From NCBI RefSeq assembly GCF_024666595.1, contig NZ_CP088296.1:310001-374000 (forward strand): 64,000 nucleotides of DNA, given 5' to 3'. The translations under genes and the position numbers were made by a program. Shown here piece after piece: positions 18,350 to 30,141 of the stretch (its first letter is position 1; each line of letters opens with the position of its first letter). The DNA is from Sphingomonas sp. J315 (GTDB taxonomy: Bacteria > Pseudomonadota > Alphaproteobacteria > Sphingomonadales > Sphingomonadaceae). Below the pieces are notes generated by a model. That model was not told the origin of the DNA and made no database searches. It was given only the letters and a program-made list of their open reading frames with translations.

Positions 18350-18717
18350 CACAGCACCTCGGGGGCGAGCGAAATGATCTTCATGAAGCCCTTCGAGCGG
18401 AGCTCGCGGACCACCGGGCCAAAGATACGGGTGCCGATCGGCTCCTCGTTCTTGTTGACCAGGACGGCGGCATTGCCGTCGAAGCGAATGACCGAGCCAT
18501 CGGCGCGGCGAACGTCCTTGGCGGTGCGGACGATGACGGCACGGTGCACGTCACCCTTCTTCACCTTGCCGCGGGGCTGTGCTTCCTTGATGCTGACGAC
18601 GATGACGTCGCCGACGCCGGCGAAGCGACGCTTCGACCCGCCCAGCACCTTGATGCACTGCACCCGCTTCGCGCCGCTGTTGTCTGCGACGTCGAGATTG
18701 GACTGCATCTGGATCAT
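18349..18717 (-). CDS. rplN: 50S ribosomal protein L14
   Basis: 122 residues, the invariant length of L14. [18 protein letters not shown], the signature [14 protein letters not shown], and the C-terminus [18 protein letters not shown]. It is preceded by a 76-base gap with two hairpins. Confidence 0.98.
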   Translation of the reverse strand: MIQMQSNLDVADNSGAKRVQCIKVLGGSKRRFAGVGDVIVVSIKEAQPRGKVKKGDVHRAVIVRTAKDVRRADGSVIRFDGNAAVLVNKNEEPIGTRIFGPVVRELRSKGFMKIISLAPEVL

Positions 18718-18744
18718 TGATCCGGTTCCTTCTCTCTTGGCCTA

Positions 18745-18794
18745 CCGGGACACGTCCCGGGGGTTCCAGTTGAACTCTTGAGACCCGAAGGTCT
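18745..18794 (-). other. two hairpins in the rpsQ-rplN gap
   Basis: In the minus-strand transcript, AGACC-TTCG-GGTCT (plus 18781-18794, touching the rpsQ stop) is followed by a CCGGGAC/GTCCCGG hairpin (18745-18760). Neither is followed by a U-run, so they are more likely mRNA stability or protein-binding elements than terminators. Confidence 0.45.
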
Positions 18795-19063
18795 TAAGCG
18801 ATGTCGGCCCGCTCGGGGGTCGCGTGGGTGTTCACCCGCTCGATCACCTTCCAGGTCTTCAGCTTGCTGATCGGCGCGGTCTCTTCGATCCGCACGGTCT
18901 CGCCAGCCTTGTACTCGTTCGCCTCGTCATGGGCGTGATACTTCTTCGAGCGGCGGATGATCTTGCCGTAGAGCGGGTGCTTGACCTTGCGCTCAACGTT
19001 CACGACCACCGTCTTGTCGCCCTTGTCGGACACGATCTGCCCGGTCAGCACGCGCTTCGGCAT
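18794..19063 (-). CDS. rpsQ: 30S ribosomal protein S17
   Basis: 89 residues. [20 protein letters not shown] at the N-terminus and the S17 signature around [19 protein letters not shown]. It lies 15 bases after rpmC. Confidence 0.97.
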   Translation of the reverse strand: MPKRVLTGQIVSDKGDKTVVVNVERKVKHPLYGKIIRRSKKYHAHDEANEYKAGETVRIEETAPISKLKTWKVIERVNTHATPERADIA

Positions 19064-19078
19064 GGTTCCTGTGTCCTC

Positions 19079-19282
19079 TTACTTCGCAGCCGAGCGCGAA
19101 CGCTCGTTCTGCAGCGTCTTGATGCGGGCGATGTCCTTGCGGACCTCCTTCACGCGACTCGGCTTCTCGAGCTGGCTGGTCGCCGCCTGGAAGCGCAGGT
19201 TGAATGCCTCGCGCTTCAGGTTGCCCAGCTCCTCGCCCAGCTGATCGTCGCTCTTCGCGCGCAGATCGGTTGCCTTGGTCAT
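19079..19282 (-). CDS. rpmC: 50S ribosomal protein L29
   Basis: 67 residues, helical. [19 protein letters not shown] at the start and the signature [16 protein letters not shown] near the end. Located three bases after rplP, as in standard S10 operons. Confidence 0.97.
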   Translation of the reverse strand: MTKATDLRAKSDDQLGEELGNLKREAFNLRFQAATSQLEKPSRVKEVRKDIARIKTLQNERSRSAAK

Positions 19283-19285
19283 CTC

Positions 19286-19717
19286 TTAACCCTCCAGGTG
19301 CGACGTGTCGCCGAGGCGGGCCACGACCTTGGTCTTGATCGGCAGCTTCATCGCCGCACGCTCGAACGCTTCCGCCGCGAGCGGGCCGGGAACGCCGTCC
19401 AGCTCGAACAGGATGCGACCGGGCGCAACGCGCGCTGCCCAATATTCAGGGGCACCCTTGCCCGAGCCCATGCGGACTTCGGCAGGCTTGCTCGAAACCG
19501 GCAGATCCGGGAAGATGCGGATCCACAAACGGCCCTGACGCTTGATGTGACGCGTGATCGCGCGGCGCGCCGCCTCGATCTGGCGTGCGGTGATCCGCTC
19601 CGGCTCCAGCGCCTTCAGGCCGTACGACCCGAAGTTCAGCGTCGCGCCGCCCTTGGTCTCACCCTTGATCCGGCCCTTGAAGGCCTTGCGGAACTTGGTG
19701 CGCTTCGGTTGCAACAT
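19286..19717 (-). CDS. rplP: 50S ribosomal protein L16
   Basis: 143 residues. [19 protein letters not shown] at the start, [20 protein letters not shown] and the signature [12 protein letters not shown] in the middle. ATG 19717 is 12 bases after the rpsC stop. Confidence 0.97.
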   Translation of the reverse strand: MLQPKRTKFRKAFKGRIKGETKGGATLNFGSYGLKALEPERITARQIEAARRAITRHIKRQGRLWIRIFPDLPVSSKPAEVRMGSGKGAPEYWAARVAPGRILFELDGVPGPLAAEAFERAAMKLPIKTKVVARLGDTSHLEG

Positions 19718-19729
19718 TGTCTCTAACCC

Positions 19730-20437
19730 TTAGCGACGGTCATCGCGGGCCGGGCGAACGCCCGACGTCTGCGATTCCATGTTCAGGCGATCGGTCGCCA
19801 TCGGATCATGGCCCAGGATCTCGCCCTTGAAGATCCAGACCTTGACGCCGCACACGCCATAGGCGGTGTGCGCTTCGGCGGTCGCGTGATCGACGTTCGC
19901 GCGCAGCGTGTGCAGCGGAACACGGCCTTCGCGATACCATTCCGAACGCGCGATTTCCGCGCCGCCCAGACGACCGCCACAGTTGATCCGGATGCCTTCC
20001 GCGCCCAGACGCATCGCCGACTGAACGGCGCGCTTCATGGCGCGGCGGAACGCGATGCGGCGCTCAAGCTGATCGGCAATGCCCTGCGCGACGAGCTTGG
20101 CGTCGACTTCGGGCTTGCGGATCTCGACGATGTTCAGCGACACGTCCGAGCTGGTCATCGACGCGAGCTTCTTGCGAAGCTTCTCGATGTCAGTGCCCTT
20201 CTTGCCGATGATCACGCCGGGGCGCGCAGCGAAGATGCTGACGCGGCACAGCTTGGCCGGACGCTCGATCACCACCTTGGAGATCGCCGCCTGCGGCAGC
20301 GTCTTCATGATGAACTGGCGCATCTTGAGGTCTTCAAGCAGCAGGCGGCCATAATCGGCGCCTTCTGCGAACCAGCGGCTGTCCCAGGTGCGGTTGATCT
20401 GCAGACGCAGACCGATCGGGTTGCTCTTGTGACCCAT
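19730..20437 (-). CDS. rpsC: 30S ribosomal protein S3
   Basis: 235 residues. [20 protein letters not shown] at the start, a KH domain with [20 protein letters not shown], and the C-terminal S3 domain with [20 protein letters not shown]. Overlaps the rplV stop by one base. Confidence 0.98.
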   Translation of the reverse strand: MGHKSNPIGLRLQINRTWDSRWFAEGADYGRLLLEDLKMRQFIMKTLPQAAISKVVIERPAKLCRVSIFAARPGVIIGKKGTDIEKLRKKLASMTSSDVSLNIVEIRKPEVDAKLVAQGIADQLERRIAFRRAMKRAVQSAMRLGAEGIRINCGGRLGGAEIARSEWYREGRVPLHTLRANVDHATAEAHTAYGVCGVKVWIFKGEILGHDPMATDRLNMESQTSGVRPARDDRR

Positions 20438-20817
20438 TATGCTTCTTCCTGCACTTCGCGCACCACGATGCGCAGACGGCTGAACGGCTTCAGGATGCGG
20501 GTCGACTTGCCGCGACCACGGGTGTGGAACCGCTTCATGGTGATCGACTTGCCGACCGACGCCTCGGCGACGACGAGCGCGTCGACGTCGAGGTTGTGGT
20601 TGTTCTCGGCATTGGCGATGGCCGAAGCCAGCACCTTGCGCGCATCAACCGCCATCGCCTTCGTGCTGAAGGAGAGGATGTTGAGGGCGTCACCGGCCTT
20701 CTTGCCGCGGATCAGGCCAGCGACCAGGTTCAGCTTCTGCGCCGAACCACGGATCTGCGTGCCAACCGACAGCGCCTCATTGTCGCCGACGCGACGGGGA
20801 GCCTTGGGCTTCGACAT
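20437..20817 (-). CDS. rplV: 50S ribosomal protein L22
   Basis: 126 residues. Core blocks [30 protein letters not shown] and [18 protein letters not shown]. The last is the beta-hairpin region lining the exit tunnel, the usual site of macrolide-resistance changes; no such change is evident. Confidence 0.97.
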   Translation of the reverse strand: MSKPKAPRRVGDNEALSVGTQIRGSAQKLNLVAGLIRGKKAGDALNILSFSTKAMAVDARKVLASAIANAENNHNLDVDALVVAEASVGKSITMKRFHTRGRGKSTRILKPFSRLRIVVREVQEEA

Positions 20818-20818
20818 G

Positions 20819-21097
20819 TTAGCGCTTACCCTTCTTGTCGGCCGCGTGGCCCGGGAAGAACCGGGTCGGGGCGAACTCGCCGAGCTTCATGCCGACCATG
20901 TCCTCGTTCACCGACACTGGCACGAACTTGCGGCCGTTGTAGACGTTGAAGGTCAGGCCGACGAACTGCGGCAGGATGGTCGAACGACGCGACCAGGTCT
21001 TGATCGGACCACTGCGGCCCGAATTCTCCTGAGCGACTTCCGCCTTCTTCAGGAGGTGGAGGTCCACGAACGGACCCTTCCATACGGAGCGAGCCAT
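20819..21097 (-). CDS. rpsS: 30S ribosomal protein S19
   Basis: 92 residues, standard. [40 protein letters not shown] and [20 protein letters not shown]. Confidence 0.98.
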   Translation of the reverse strand: MARSVWKGPFVDLHLLKKAEVAQENSGRSGPIKTWSRRSTILPQFVGLTFNVYNGRKFVPVSVNEDMVGMKLGEFAPTRFFPGHAADKKGKR

Positions 21098-21100
21098 AGG

Positions 21101-21952
21101 TTAGCCCTTCTTCTTCGCGTGGCGGCTACGGATGATGAACTTGTCCGTTGCCTTGTTGTGACGGGTGCGCGCACCCTTGGTCGGCTTGCCCCACGGGGTG
21201 ACCGGATGACGGCCGCCCGAGGTCCGGCCTTCACCACCGCCGTGCGGATGGTCGACCGGGTTCTTGGCGACACCGCGGGTCAGCGGGCGGATGCCCTTCC
21301 AGCGGTTGCGGCCAGCCTTGGCGAGGTTGGTGTTGCCATTGTCCGGGTTCGACACGGCGCCAACGGTGCCCATGCAGTCCGAGCGGATGTAGCGCTGCTC
21401 GCCCGAGTTCAGGCGAACGATCACCATGCCGCGGTCGCGACCGACGACCTGCACATAGGTGCCGGCCGACCGTGCGATCTGACCGCCCTTGCCCGGCTTC
21501 ATCTCCACATTGTGGACGATGGTGCCGACCGGCATCTGGCCCAGCTCCATGGCGTTGCCCGGCTTCACGTCGGTCTTCTTGCCCGCAATCACCTTGTCGC
21601 CAACGCCGAGGCGCTGGGGAGCGATGATGTAGGCCAGACGATCCTTGCCCGCTTCGTCGGCACCATAGTTGATGAGCGCGATGAAGGCGGTGCGGTTGGG
21701 ATCGTACTCGATCCGCTCCACGACGCCATCGACGTCCCACAGGCGACGCTTGAAGTCGATGATGCGATAGCGCTGCTTGTGGCCCCCCGCGATGCCGCGC
21801 GAGGTCACATGACCCTTGTTGTTGCGGCCGCCGGTCTTGCGCTTGCCTTCGGTCAGCGCCTTGACGGGGCCACCCTTGTGCAGACCCGAACGGTCCACCA
21901 GGATCAGGCCACGCCGCGCCGGCGAGGTCGGGTTGTAATTCTTGAGCGCCAT
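21101..21952 (-). CDS. rplB: 50S ribosomal protein L2
   Basis: 283 residues. [20 protein letters not shown] at the start; the peptidyl-transferase-associated histidine lies in [20 protein letters not shown] near residue 235. It is three bases upstream of rpsS and two bases after rplW. Confidence 0.98.
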   Translation of the reverse strand: MALKNYNPTSPARRGLILVDRSGLHKGGPVKALTEGKRKTGGRNNKGHVTSRGIAGGHKQRYRIIDFKRRLWDVDGVVERIEYDPNRTAFIALINYGADEAGKDRLAYIIAPQRLGVGDKVIAGKKTDVKPGNAMELGQMPVGTIVHNVEMKPGKGGQIARSAGTYVQVVGRDRGMVIVRLNSGEQRYIRSDCMGTVGAVSNPDNGNTNLAKAGRNRWKGIRPLTRGVAKNPVDHPHGGGEGRTSGGRHPVTPWGKPTKGARTRHNKATDKFIIRSRHAKKKG

Positions 21953-21954
21953 GG

Positions 21955-22269
21955 TCAGTTGACCCCCTGCGTCACGTCGATCGAGTCACCATCCTTGAGG
22001 GTGACGATCGCCTTCTTGATGTCGCTGCGCGTGTAGGGCTTGCCCTTCCAGCGCTTCGTCTTGCCCTTCTGGACGATGGTGTTCACCGCGGTGACACCGA
22101 CGCCGAAGATCGCCTCGACCGCCGCCTTGATCTGCGGCTTGGTCGCTTCACCGGCGACCTTGAAGACCACCGCGTTGTGCTCGGAGACCAGGGTCGACTT
22201 CTCGGTGATATGCGGCGCGACGATCACGTCATAATGACGGATGTCGATCTGCTCCTGCTTCTTAGCCAT
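21955..22269 (-). CDS. rplW: 50S ribosomal protein L23
   Basis: 104 residues. [26 protein letters not shown] N-terminus and the signature region around [19 protein letters not shown]. It overlaps the rplD 3' end by eight bases. Confidence 0.97.
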   Translation of the reverse strand: MAKKQEQIDIRHYDVIVAPHITEKSTLVSEHNAVVFKVAGEATKPQIKAAVEAIFGVGVTAVNTIVQKGKTKRWKGKPYTRSDIKKAIVTLKDGDSIDVTQGVN

Positions 22270-22876
22270 TGAAGCGCGCCTCCAGCTTCTCGACGGCAGC
22301 GCGGGTCAGGACCAGCGTGTCGTGCTTCAGGATGTCATAGACGTTGGCACCAGCAGCCGGCAGGACGTTGACGTCCGCCAGGTTGCGCGCGGCGAGGAAG
22401 CCGTTGCCGGCCTCTGCGTCGATCACCAGCGTCTTCTTGCCGACCTTCAGGCCAGCGAACTGGTCCTTGAGCGCCGAAGTCTTGCTCGCCTCGAACCCGT
22501 CGAGAACGATCAGCGAACCCGCCTTGGCATGGCTCGACAGCGCCATCTTCAGACCCAGCGCGCGAACCTTCTTGTTCAGCGAGATGTTGAAGTCACGCAG
22601 ACGCGCACCGTGAGCCTTACCGCCGCCGATGAAGATCGGAGCAGCGCGATCGCCGTGACGGGCGGTGCCGCCACCCTTCTGGCGACCGAACTTCTTGCCG
22701 GTGCGCGACACTTCCGAACGCTCGCGGGTCGGGCGGGCGGTGCCGCGACGATTCCACAGCTGCCAGGTGACGACGCGGTGCAGGATGTCGGCGCGCGGCT
22801 CAAGGCCGAACACGTCGTCCTTCAGCTCGATGTCGCCCGACGCCTTGGCGTCGAGGGTTTGAACCTTGACCTTCAC
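22262..22876 (-). CDS. rplD: 50S ribosomal protein L4
   Basis: 204 residues. Loop [20 protein letters not shown] reaches into the exit tunnel; [15 protein letters not shown] and [17 protein letters not shown] follow. L4 represses the S10 operon in E. coli. The structured gap upstream of rplC would be a candidate target here, but that is inference. Confidence 0.97.
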   Translation of the reverse strand: MKVKVQTLDAKASGDIELKDDVFGLEPRADILHRVVTWQLWNRRGTARPTRERSEVSRTGKKFGRQKGGGTARHGDRAAPIFIGGGKAHGARLRDFNISLNKKVRALGLKMALSSHAKAGSLIVLDGFEASKTSALKDQFAGLKVGKKTLVIDAEAGNGFLAARNLADVNVLPAAGANVYDILKHDTLVLTRAAVEKLEARFNG

Positions 22877-22878
22877 GT

Positions 22879-23640
22879 TCAGCCCTCCTGGCCTTCGGTC
22901 GCCTCAGGCGCCTCGACCGTGTCGGCCGGGGTGTCCGCTGCGGCGGTGTCGTTGTTGCTGTTGGCAGCCTGCTTGATGCCGGCCGGGAACGGCGCATCCT
23001 TGTGAGCAGGAAGCTTGACGGCGTCCTTGACGAACAGCCAGCCACCCTTCGAGCCAGGGACCGAACCCTTGACGAAGATCAGGCCGCGCTCGACGTCGGT
23101 GCCGACGATCTCGAGATTCTGCTGCGTGCGGTTCTTGTCACCCATGTGACCGGCCATCTTCTTGTTCTTGAAGACGCGGCCCGGATCCTGACGGTTACCC
23201 GTCGAACCCAGCGCACGGTGGCTGATCGAGACGCCGTGGGTGGCGCGCATGCCGCCGAAGCCCCAGCGCTTCATGCCGCCCGCAAAGCCCTTGCCCTGCG
23301 TGCGACCCTGGATGTCGACGAACTGGCCCGCGACATAATGGTCGGCCGAAATCTCGGCGCCCACGTCAAGCAGACCGTCTTCGTCCACGCGGAACTCCGC
23401 GAGAATCGCCTTGGGCTCCACTTCGGCCTTGCCGAACTGGCCGCGCTGCGGCTTGGCGACATTCTTCGCCTTGGCGCTGCCAGCGCCAAGCTGGACGGCG
23501 GTGTAGCCGTCACGATCTTTTTCGCGAACCGAGACGACCTGCAGCCCTTCGAGGCTCAGGACGGTGACCGGCACGTGGCGGCCATCGTCCTTGAACAGGC
23601 GGGTCATCCCCAGCTTCTTCGCGATCACGCCAGTGCGCAT
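22879..23640 (-). CDS. rplC: 50S ribosomal protein L3
   Basis: 253 residues, longer than E. coli L3 (209) by a C-terminal tail rich in Ala/Asp/Glu. ATG 23640 gives [16 protein letters not shown], the conserved start. The signature [20 protein letters not shown] includes the glutamine-methylation/peptidyl-transferase loop region. A 266-base structured gap lies before it. Confidence 0.97.
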   Translation of the reverse strand: MRTGVIAKKLGMTRLFKDDGRHVPVTVLSLEGLQVVSVREKDRDGYTAVQLGAGSAKAKNVAKPQRGQFGKAEVEPKAILAEFRVDEDGLLDVGAEISADHYVAGQFVDIQGRTQGKGFAGGMKRWGFGGMRATHGVSISHRALGSTGNRQDPGRVFKNKKMAGHMGDKNRTQQNLEIVGTDVERGLIFVKGSVPGSKGGWLFVKDAVKLPAHKDAPFPAGIKQAANSNNDTAAADTPADTVEAPEATEGQEG

Positions 23641-23718
23641 GATCAGTTCACTCCATAACAGAGGCACCCCACGGACCATTCCGAAGGGTGCGTGCCTCAG
23701 CCCGTAATATGATGCGAG

Positions 23719-23787
23719 CCCCCGTCCGGGCTGAATTCCCGCCCGAAGGCAGGAAAGACGGGGGACGCAGCCCGGACCGAAGTCCGG
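23719..23787 (-). promoter_or_regulatory. structured rpsJ-rplC intergenic RNA with crossing inverted repeats
   Basis: Four complementary segments are exact or nearly so: CCCCCGTC (23719-23726) with 23757-23764; GTCCGGGCTG (23724-23733) with 23768-23777; CCGGAC-CGAA-GTCCGG (23772-23787); and CCCGCC with GGCAGG (23738-23753, one wobble). The first two pairs cross and share three bases, so they form either a pseudoknot or two exclusive states. On the transcribed strand two of the hairpins have UUCG loops. The 266-base rpsJ-rplC gap is unusual for an S10 operon. Confidence 0.6.
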
Positions 23788-23906
23788 CGGTATCCCTATG
23801 TCGTTTTTGAGCCTTGGCTCTGGGTTGAATCATCGGATCGGGATCGATCCGGCCAGCCCTGCGCGACTCCAGTGGAATCGCGAATCTCGTTGGGAGAGCG
23901 CGGCCT

Positions 23907-24215
23907 TTAGGCCAGCTTGATCTCCACGTCAACGCCAGCGGCGAGGTCGAGCTTCATCAGCGCGTCAACGGTCTGGGCGGTGGGCTGAACGATGTCGAGC
24001 AGGCGCTTGTAGGTGCGCGTCTCGAACTGCTCGCGCGACTTCTTGTCGATGTGCGGACCACGGTTGACCGTGAACTTGTCGATATGGGTCGGGAGCGGGA
24101 TCGGGCCACGGATCATCGCGCCGGTGCGGCGCGCGGTGTCGGCGATATCGCTTGCGGCCTGATCGAGCACGCGGTGGTCGAACGCCTTCAGGCGGATGCG
24201 GATATTGTTGTCCAT
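23907..24215 (-). CDS. rpsJ: 30S ribosomal protein S10 (NusE)
   Basis: 102 residues. [20 protein letters not shown] at the N-terminus and the signature [20 protein letters not shown]. First gene of the S10 operon. It also serves in antitermination with NusB. Between it and the DUF559 gene lie about 200 bases with a GGCGTG/CACGCC hairpin near 24243-24262 and the left copy of the palindromic repeat. Confidence 0.98.
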   Translation of the reverse strand: MDNNIRIRLKAFDHRVLDQAASDIADTARRTGAMIRGPIPLPTHIDKFTVNRGPHIDKKSREQFETRTYKRLLDIVQPTAQTVDALMKLDLAAGVDVEIKLA

Positions 24216-24358
24216 GTCCCTACCAATGCGAAAGAGCGGGGCGCGTGAAACACGCCTCTTGCTGGTTCATACGCTAAAACGAAGGCGCGCCACTACAGCG
24301 GAAGCGGGGGAATGGCAAGGGGGAGCGGGGCGTATTTTTCAACGCCTACCGATTTAAG

Positions 24359-24403
24359 CCCCTCCCCCCTTCGCGGGAGGGGTTGGGGAGGGTCTTCTTC
24401 TTT
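24359..24403. repeat. palindromic repeat, left copy beside DUF559 gene
   Basis: CCCCTCCCCCCTTCGCGGGAGGGG forms a hairpin; it is followed by GTTGGGGAGGGTCTTCTTCTTT. Read on the other strand, the unit matches the copy at 24785-24832 closely (AAGAAGACCCTC, CCCAACCC, CCCGCGAA, GGGAGGGGC blocks in the same order), so the two form an imperfect inverted pair around the DUF559 gene. Confidence 0.8.
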
Positions 24404-24419
24404 ACTGGCACACACCTGC

Positions 24420-24770
24420 CTACGACTGCCGCGCCAGCAGCGCCGCACGGGTCATCTCAATCACCCCGTCGAGATTCTGAAGCACCTCGTTGTTCCAAAA
24501 CCGGATAACCCTAAAACCTTGGCTTTCCAGAAACGTGGTCCGAGCTGCATCAGCGGCGTCATTGTGCTGTGCCCCGTCGATCTCGACGATCAGCGTCATC
24601 TCCACGCACGCGAAATCGACGACATAGGGTCCGAGCGAATGCTGGAACCGAAACTTGAAGCCATCCAGTCTCCGATTGCGGACCGCCTGCCAAAAGCAGT
24701 TTTCAGCATCCGTCCGCTTCTCACCCAAACTGGCGGCATGGCGACTGATCTGACGGCGGACGGGATACAT
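24420..24770 (-). CDS. DUF559 (Vsr-like endonuclease fold) protein
   Basis: 116 residues. The DUF559 domain belongs to the restriction-endonuclease-like superfamily related to Vsr. Conserved pieces are TDAENCFWQAVRNRRLDGFK, FRFQHSLGPYVVDFACVEM, LIVEIDGAQH (putative metal-binding Asp/Glu) and GFRVIRFWNNEVLQN. Cellular substrate unknown. It lies on the same strand as the ribosomal genes, between the tuf terminator and rpsJ, with inverted copies of a palindromic repeat 17 bases beyond its stop and 15 bases before its start. This looks like an inserted gene-plus-repeat unit. Confidence 0.85.
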   Translation of the reverse strand: MYPVRRQISRHAASLGEKRTDAENCFWQAVRNRRLDGFKFRFQHSLGPYVVDFACVEMTLIVEIDGAQHNDAADAARTTFLESQGFRVIRFWNNEVLQNLDGVIEMTRAALLARQS

Positions 24771-24784
24771 CGACCCAGAATAGA

Positions 24785-24832
24785 AGAAAGAAGACCCTCA
24801 CCCAACCCTCTCCCGCGAAAGCGGGAGAGGGC
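24785..24832. repeat. palindromic repeat, right copy beside DUF559 gene
   Basis: AGAAGACCCTCACCCAACC followed by CTCTCCCGCGAAAGCGGGAGAG, a strong hairpin. It is the inverted counterpart of 24359-24403 and lies just upstream of the DUF559 start codon. Confidence 0.8.
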
Positions 24833-24852
24833 TAAGAAGAAGCGCACACAAA

Positions 24853-24889
24853 CAAAAAAGCCCGGCCTCCCCTGGGGGAAGCCGGGCTC
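24853..24889 (-). terminator. intrinsic terminator of tuf
   Basis: On the minus strand AGCCCGGC and GCCGGGCT pair around a C/G-rich loop and are followed by TTTTTTG, 27 bases after the tuf stop. It separates the str operon (rpsL-rpsG-fusA-tuf) from the DUF559 gene and the S10 operon. Confidence 0.9.
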
Positions 24890-24916
24890 TTCATTCTCAG
24901 CCCCGAAGGGCGTCGA

Positions 24917-26113
24917 TTACTTGTCGATCGAAGCGACGACGCCTGCACCGACGGTGCGGCCGCCTTCGCGGATCGTGAAGCGCTGGCCGATGTCCATCGC
25001 GATCGGCGCGATCAGCTTCACGCCCAGCGCGACTTCGTCGCCCGGCATGACCATCTCGGTGCCAGCCGGCAGCTCGATGGTGCCGGTGACGTCGGTGGTG
25101 CGGAAGTAGAACTGCGGACGATAGTTCGCGAAGAACGGCGTATGACGGCCACCCTCGTCCTTCGACAGGACGTACACCGACGACTGGAAGTCGGTGTGCG
25201 GGGTGATCGAACCGGGCTTCGCCAGAACCTGGCCGCGCTCGACTTCGTCACGTGCAACGCCGCGGATCAGCGCGCCGATGTTGTCGCCAGCCTGGCCCTG
25301 GTCGAGCAGCTTGCGGAACATTTCGACGCCGGTCACGGTGGTCTTGCGGACGGTCGGCTGGATGCCGACGATCTCGACTTCCTCGCCAACCTTCACAACG
25401 CCGGTCTCGACGCGGCCGGTCACCACGGTGCCGCGGCCCGAGATCGAGAACACGTCTTCGATCGGCATCATGAACGGCTTGTCCAGCGGACGCTCCGGCT
25501 GCGGGATCGACTCGTCGACAGCGGCCATGAGCGCGAGGATCGCGTCCTTGCCCAGCTTGTCGTCCGAACCCGACAGAGCGGCGGTCGCCGAACCACGGAT
25601 GATCGGAATATTGTCGCCGTCGAACTCACGACGCGACAGTTCCTCGCGGATTTCCATCTCGACCAGCTCGAGGATTTCCTCGTCGTCGACCAGGTCGACC
25701 TTGTTGAGGAAGACGACCATGGTCGGAACGCCGACCTGCTTGGCGAGCAGGATGTGCTCCTTGGTCTGCGGCATCGGGCCGTCGGTGGCCGACACGACCA
25801 GGATCGCGCCGTCCATCTGCGCCGCACCGGTGATCATGTTCTTCACATAGTCGGCGTGGCCGGGGCAATCGACGTGCGCATAGTGACGCGAATCGGTCTC
25901 ATACTCGACGTGCGCGGTCGAGATGGTGATGCCGCGCTCGCGCTCTTCGGGAGCCTTGTCGATGTTGGCGAAGTCGACCGCAGCGTTGCCCGCGACGTTC
26001 TCAGCCAGAATCTTCGTGATCGCGGCGGTCAGCGAGGTCTTGCCGTGGTCGACGTGACCGATGGTGCCGATGTTGAGGTGCGGTTTGGTCCGCTCGAACT
26101 TTGCCTTCGCCAT
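24917..26113 (-). CDS. tuf: elongation factor Tu
   Basis: GTPase that brings aminoacyl-tRNA to the ribosome. 398 residues. G1 [11 protein letters not shown]3 [11 protein letters not shown]4 LNKVDLV, G5 SATAAL, and C-terminal [15 protein letters not shown]. Only one copy lies in this window. It follows fusA by 91 bases and ends at a strong terminator. Confidence 0.99.
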   Translation of the reverse strand: MAKAKFERTKPHLNIGTIGHVDHGKTSLTAAITKILAENVAGNAAVDFANIDKAPEERERGITISTAHVEYETDSRHYAHVDCPGHADYVKNMITGAAQMDGAILVVSATDGPMPQTKEHILLAKQVGVPTMVVFLNKVDLVDDEEILELVEMEIREELSRREFDGDNIPIIRGSATAALSGSDDKLGKDAILALMAAVDESIPQPERPLDKPFMMPIEDVFSISGRGTVVTGRVETGVVKVGEEVEIVGIQPTVRKTTVTGVEMFRKLLDQGQAGDNIGALIRGVARDEVERGQVLAKPGSITPHTDFQSSVYVLSKDEGGRHTPFFANYRPQFYFRTTDVTGTIELPAGTEMVMPGDEVALGVKLIAPIAMDIGQRFTIREGGRTVGAGVVASIDK

Positions 26114-26204
26114 TGTTTCCTACCTTCTGGTTCAATTTTTCCCGGACCGCATGGGACTCGCGAGAACGCGGCCCCATAGCGATCAATTTCAAACTACGCC
26201 AGCC

Positions 26205-28298
<2,094 letters not shown>

Positions 28299-28320
28299 GA
28301 TCGGGGTTCCTTAGGAATGT

Positions 28321-28345
28321 GGGGAGCCGCTTGCGGCGGCTCCCC
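28321..28345 (-). other. 10-bp hairpin in the rpsG-fusA gap
   Basis: GGGGAGCCGC (28321-28330) pairs exactly with GCGGCTCCCC (28336-28345) around a five-base loop. It is 22 bases before the fusA start and has no U-run. It could modulate expression between rpsG and fusA or stabilise a processed mRNA end. Confidence 0.55.
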
Positions 28346-28363
28346 AGGATATAGTGAGTGTTG

Positions 28364-28834
28364 TTACCAGCGGTAGTGGCTGAACGCGCGGTTCGCTTCC
28401 GCCATGCGGTGCGTGTCCTCGCGCTTCTTCACCGCGTTGCCGCGGTTGTTTGAAGCATCCAGCAGTTCGCCCGACAGGCGCGCCGACATGGTGTTCTCGC
28501 TGCGGTTGCGGGCCGAGCTGATCAGCCAGCGGATCGCCAGCGCCTGGGCGCGCTCGGGGCGCACTTCGACCGGGACCTGATAGGTCGCACCGCCGACGCG
28601 GCGGCTGCGGACCTCGATGCCCGGCTTGATGTTGTTGAGCGCCTCATGAAAGACGCCGATCGGGTCCTTCTTCGCACGCTGTTCGACAACCTGAAGCGCC
28701 GAATAGACGATGCCTTCGGCGACGGCCTTCTTGCCGTCCAGCATCACGCTGTTCATGAACTTCGACAGAACCTGATCTCCGTACACGGGATCGGGCAGGA
28801 TTTCCCGCTTTTCGGGACGACGACGACGAGCCAT
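28364..28834 (-). CDS. rpsG: 30S ribosomal protein S7
   Basis: 156 residues. [20 protein letters not shown] at the N-terminus (the S7 signature continues with [15 protein letters not shown]), and [13 protein letters not shown] at the C-terminus. Primary 16S rRNA-binding protein. Confidence 0.98.
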   Translation of the reverse strand: MARRRRPEKREILPDPVYGDQVLSKFMNSVMLDGKKAVAEGIVYSALQVVEQRAKKDPIGVFHEALNNIKPGIEVRSRRVGGATYQVPVEVRPERAQALAIRWLISSARNRSENTMSARLSGELLDASNNRGNAVKKREDTHRMAEANRAFSHYRW

Positions 28835-28904
28835 CTTGAATTCCTTCTAGAACTTCAGCCGGTTCCGGAACCTGTCCGGGGCTTACTAAGGGAGCCTCTG
28901 GGGC

Positions 28905-29276
28905 TTACTTCGGACGCTTCGCGCCGTACTTCGAACGGCTCTGCTTGCGATCCTTGACACCCTGGGTATCGAGAACGCCGCGCAGAACGTGGTAGCGCAC
29001 ACCGGGAAGATCGCGAACGCGACCGCCGCGGATCAGGACCACCGAGTGCTCCTGAAGATTGTGACCTTCGCCCGGAATATACGAAATCACTTCGCGCTGG
29101 TTGGTCAGGCGGACCTTCGCAACCTTGCGCAGCGCCGAGTTCGGCTTTTTCGGGGTCGTGGTATAAACGCGGGTACAGACGCCACGCTTTTGCGGGTTCT
29201 GTTCCATCGCAGGGACCTTGCTCTTGGCCTTCTGCGGTTCGCGGCCCTTGCGGACCAGCTGGTTAATCGTCGGCAT
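28905..29276 (-). CDS. rpsL: 30S ribosomal protein S12, arginine at position 88
   Basis: 123 residues. ATG 29276 ([16 protein letters not shown]) is chosen over an upstream Met four codons earlier. Lys43 is retained in [12 protein letters not shown], but position 88 (Met as 1) is Arg in [13 protein letters not shown], where E. coli has Lys. K88R in other species gives streptomycin resistance. First gene of the str operon. Confidence 0.98.
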   Translation of the reverse strand: MPTINQLVRKGREPQKAKSKVPAMEQNPQKRGVCTRVYTTTPKKPNSALRKVAKVRLTNQREVISYIPGEGHNLQEHSVVLIRGGRVRDLPGVRYHVLRGVLDTQGVKDRKQSRSKYGAKRPK

Positions 29277-29458
29277 GAAGCCCTTCACCTTCCAATGGTT
29301 ACTTTGCTGGAGCCGTGTGACCGGAAAATACGAAAGGACCCTGGCGGCCCTTAGCGCGGCCTCCGGGCCCTGGCGTCTCCAACAACGTTCAGCTCAATAA
29401 AGCTCGCGGGACGGAATCCCTGCGAGCGCGCGGCCTATATACGCGGACCCCCCGACGG

Positions 29459-30090
29459 TCAACGGGGTGTTTGGGCGGTCGCGGGAGGGGTTTGCGGTAT
29501 CCGCCACATATAGACCGTCGATCCCCCGCCCGTCGTTTCGCCTCCGGCTTCCAGTCGCCCATGTCGAAGGCGTGGCTGACCACTCGCGTGCCGGGCTTAA
29601 GCTGCGCGAACAGTTGCGGACGCAGCCGCAGATTGACCTCGGGCAAAAGGTACATGGTGACGACGTCGGCGGAGCTGAGGTCGGTCTTGAACAAATCCGC
29701 TGCCTCGAATCGCACCCGGTCGGCGACTCCTGCATCCGCGGCCGCATCTCGCGCCTTGGCGATCAGCACATGATCGAGGTCGACGCCCAGCCCCTTCGCG
29801 CCGCGCTCCTTCGCCGCCGCGATCAGGATGCGCCCGTCGCCCGTGCCAAGGTCGATCACCGTATCGCCGGCCTTCACCTCCCCCATCTCAAGCATCAGCG
29901 CGACCACATCGCGCCGCGTGGTCTTGTACGGCACGTCGAGCGCCGGGCCGCCAAAGAGAGTTGTCGCCGAACAGCTCACCATCGTCGGCAACATGCAGCG
30001 CCCGCCCAGCGCGATCAGCCCAAGCGCCAGCACGGCCAGCAGGAGCGCGGCAATCCGAACGAGCGTGGCGGAGGACGGTGATGGGGGCAT
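29459..30090 (-). CDS. membrane-anchored class I methyltransferase, frameshifted near the end
   Basis: SAM-dependent methyltransferase-like protein. An N-terminal transmembrane or signal segment (VRIAALLLAVLALGLIALGG) comes first. Then come the Rossmann motif VIDLGTGDGRILIAAA (motif I), an acidic motif after GLGVDLD, and TMYLLPEVNLRLRP. The expected C-terminus (GSTVYMWRIPQTPPATAQTP) is in a different frame; the switch lies at a C5 run (29523-29527). With one base restored the gene ends at 29459, giving about 210 residues. A conserved methyltransferase of this outline is widespread in Proteobacteria; the substrate is not known. Confidence 0.78.
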
Positions 30091-30141
30091 TCGCGAACGA
30101 CTACTGCCGCGACCTCCGCCGCCTGTCCACTCTCGCCGCCA

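Noticed and set aside
19808..22036. Long open frame on the plus strand across rpsC, rplV, rpsS and rplB
   Set aside because: Its residues are typical high-GC antisense shadow (His/Arg/Ala/Asp rich), and all four ribosomal genes on the other strand are full length and conserved.
24420..24770. DUF559 gene as a true Vsr mismatch-repair enzyme
   Set aside because: No cytosine methyltransferase partner is nearby and motifs match DUF559 rather than Vsr.
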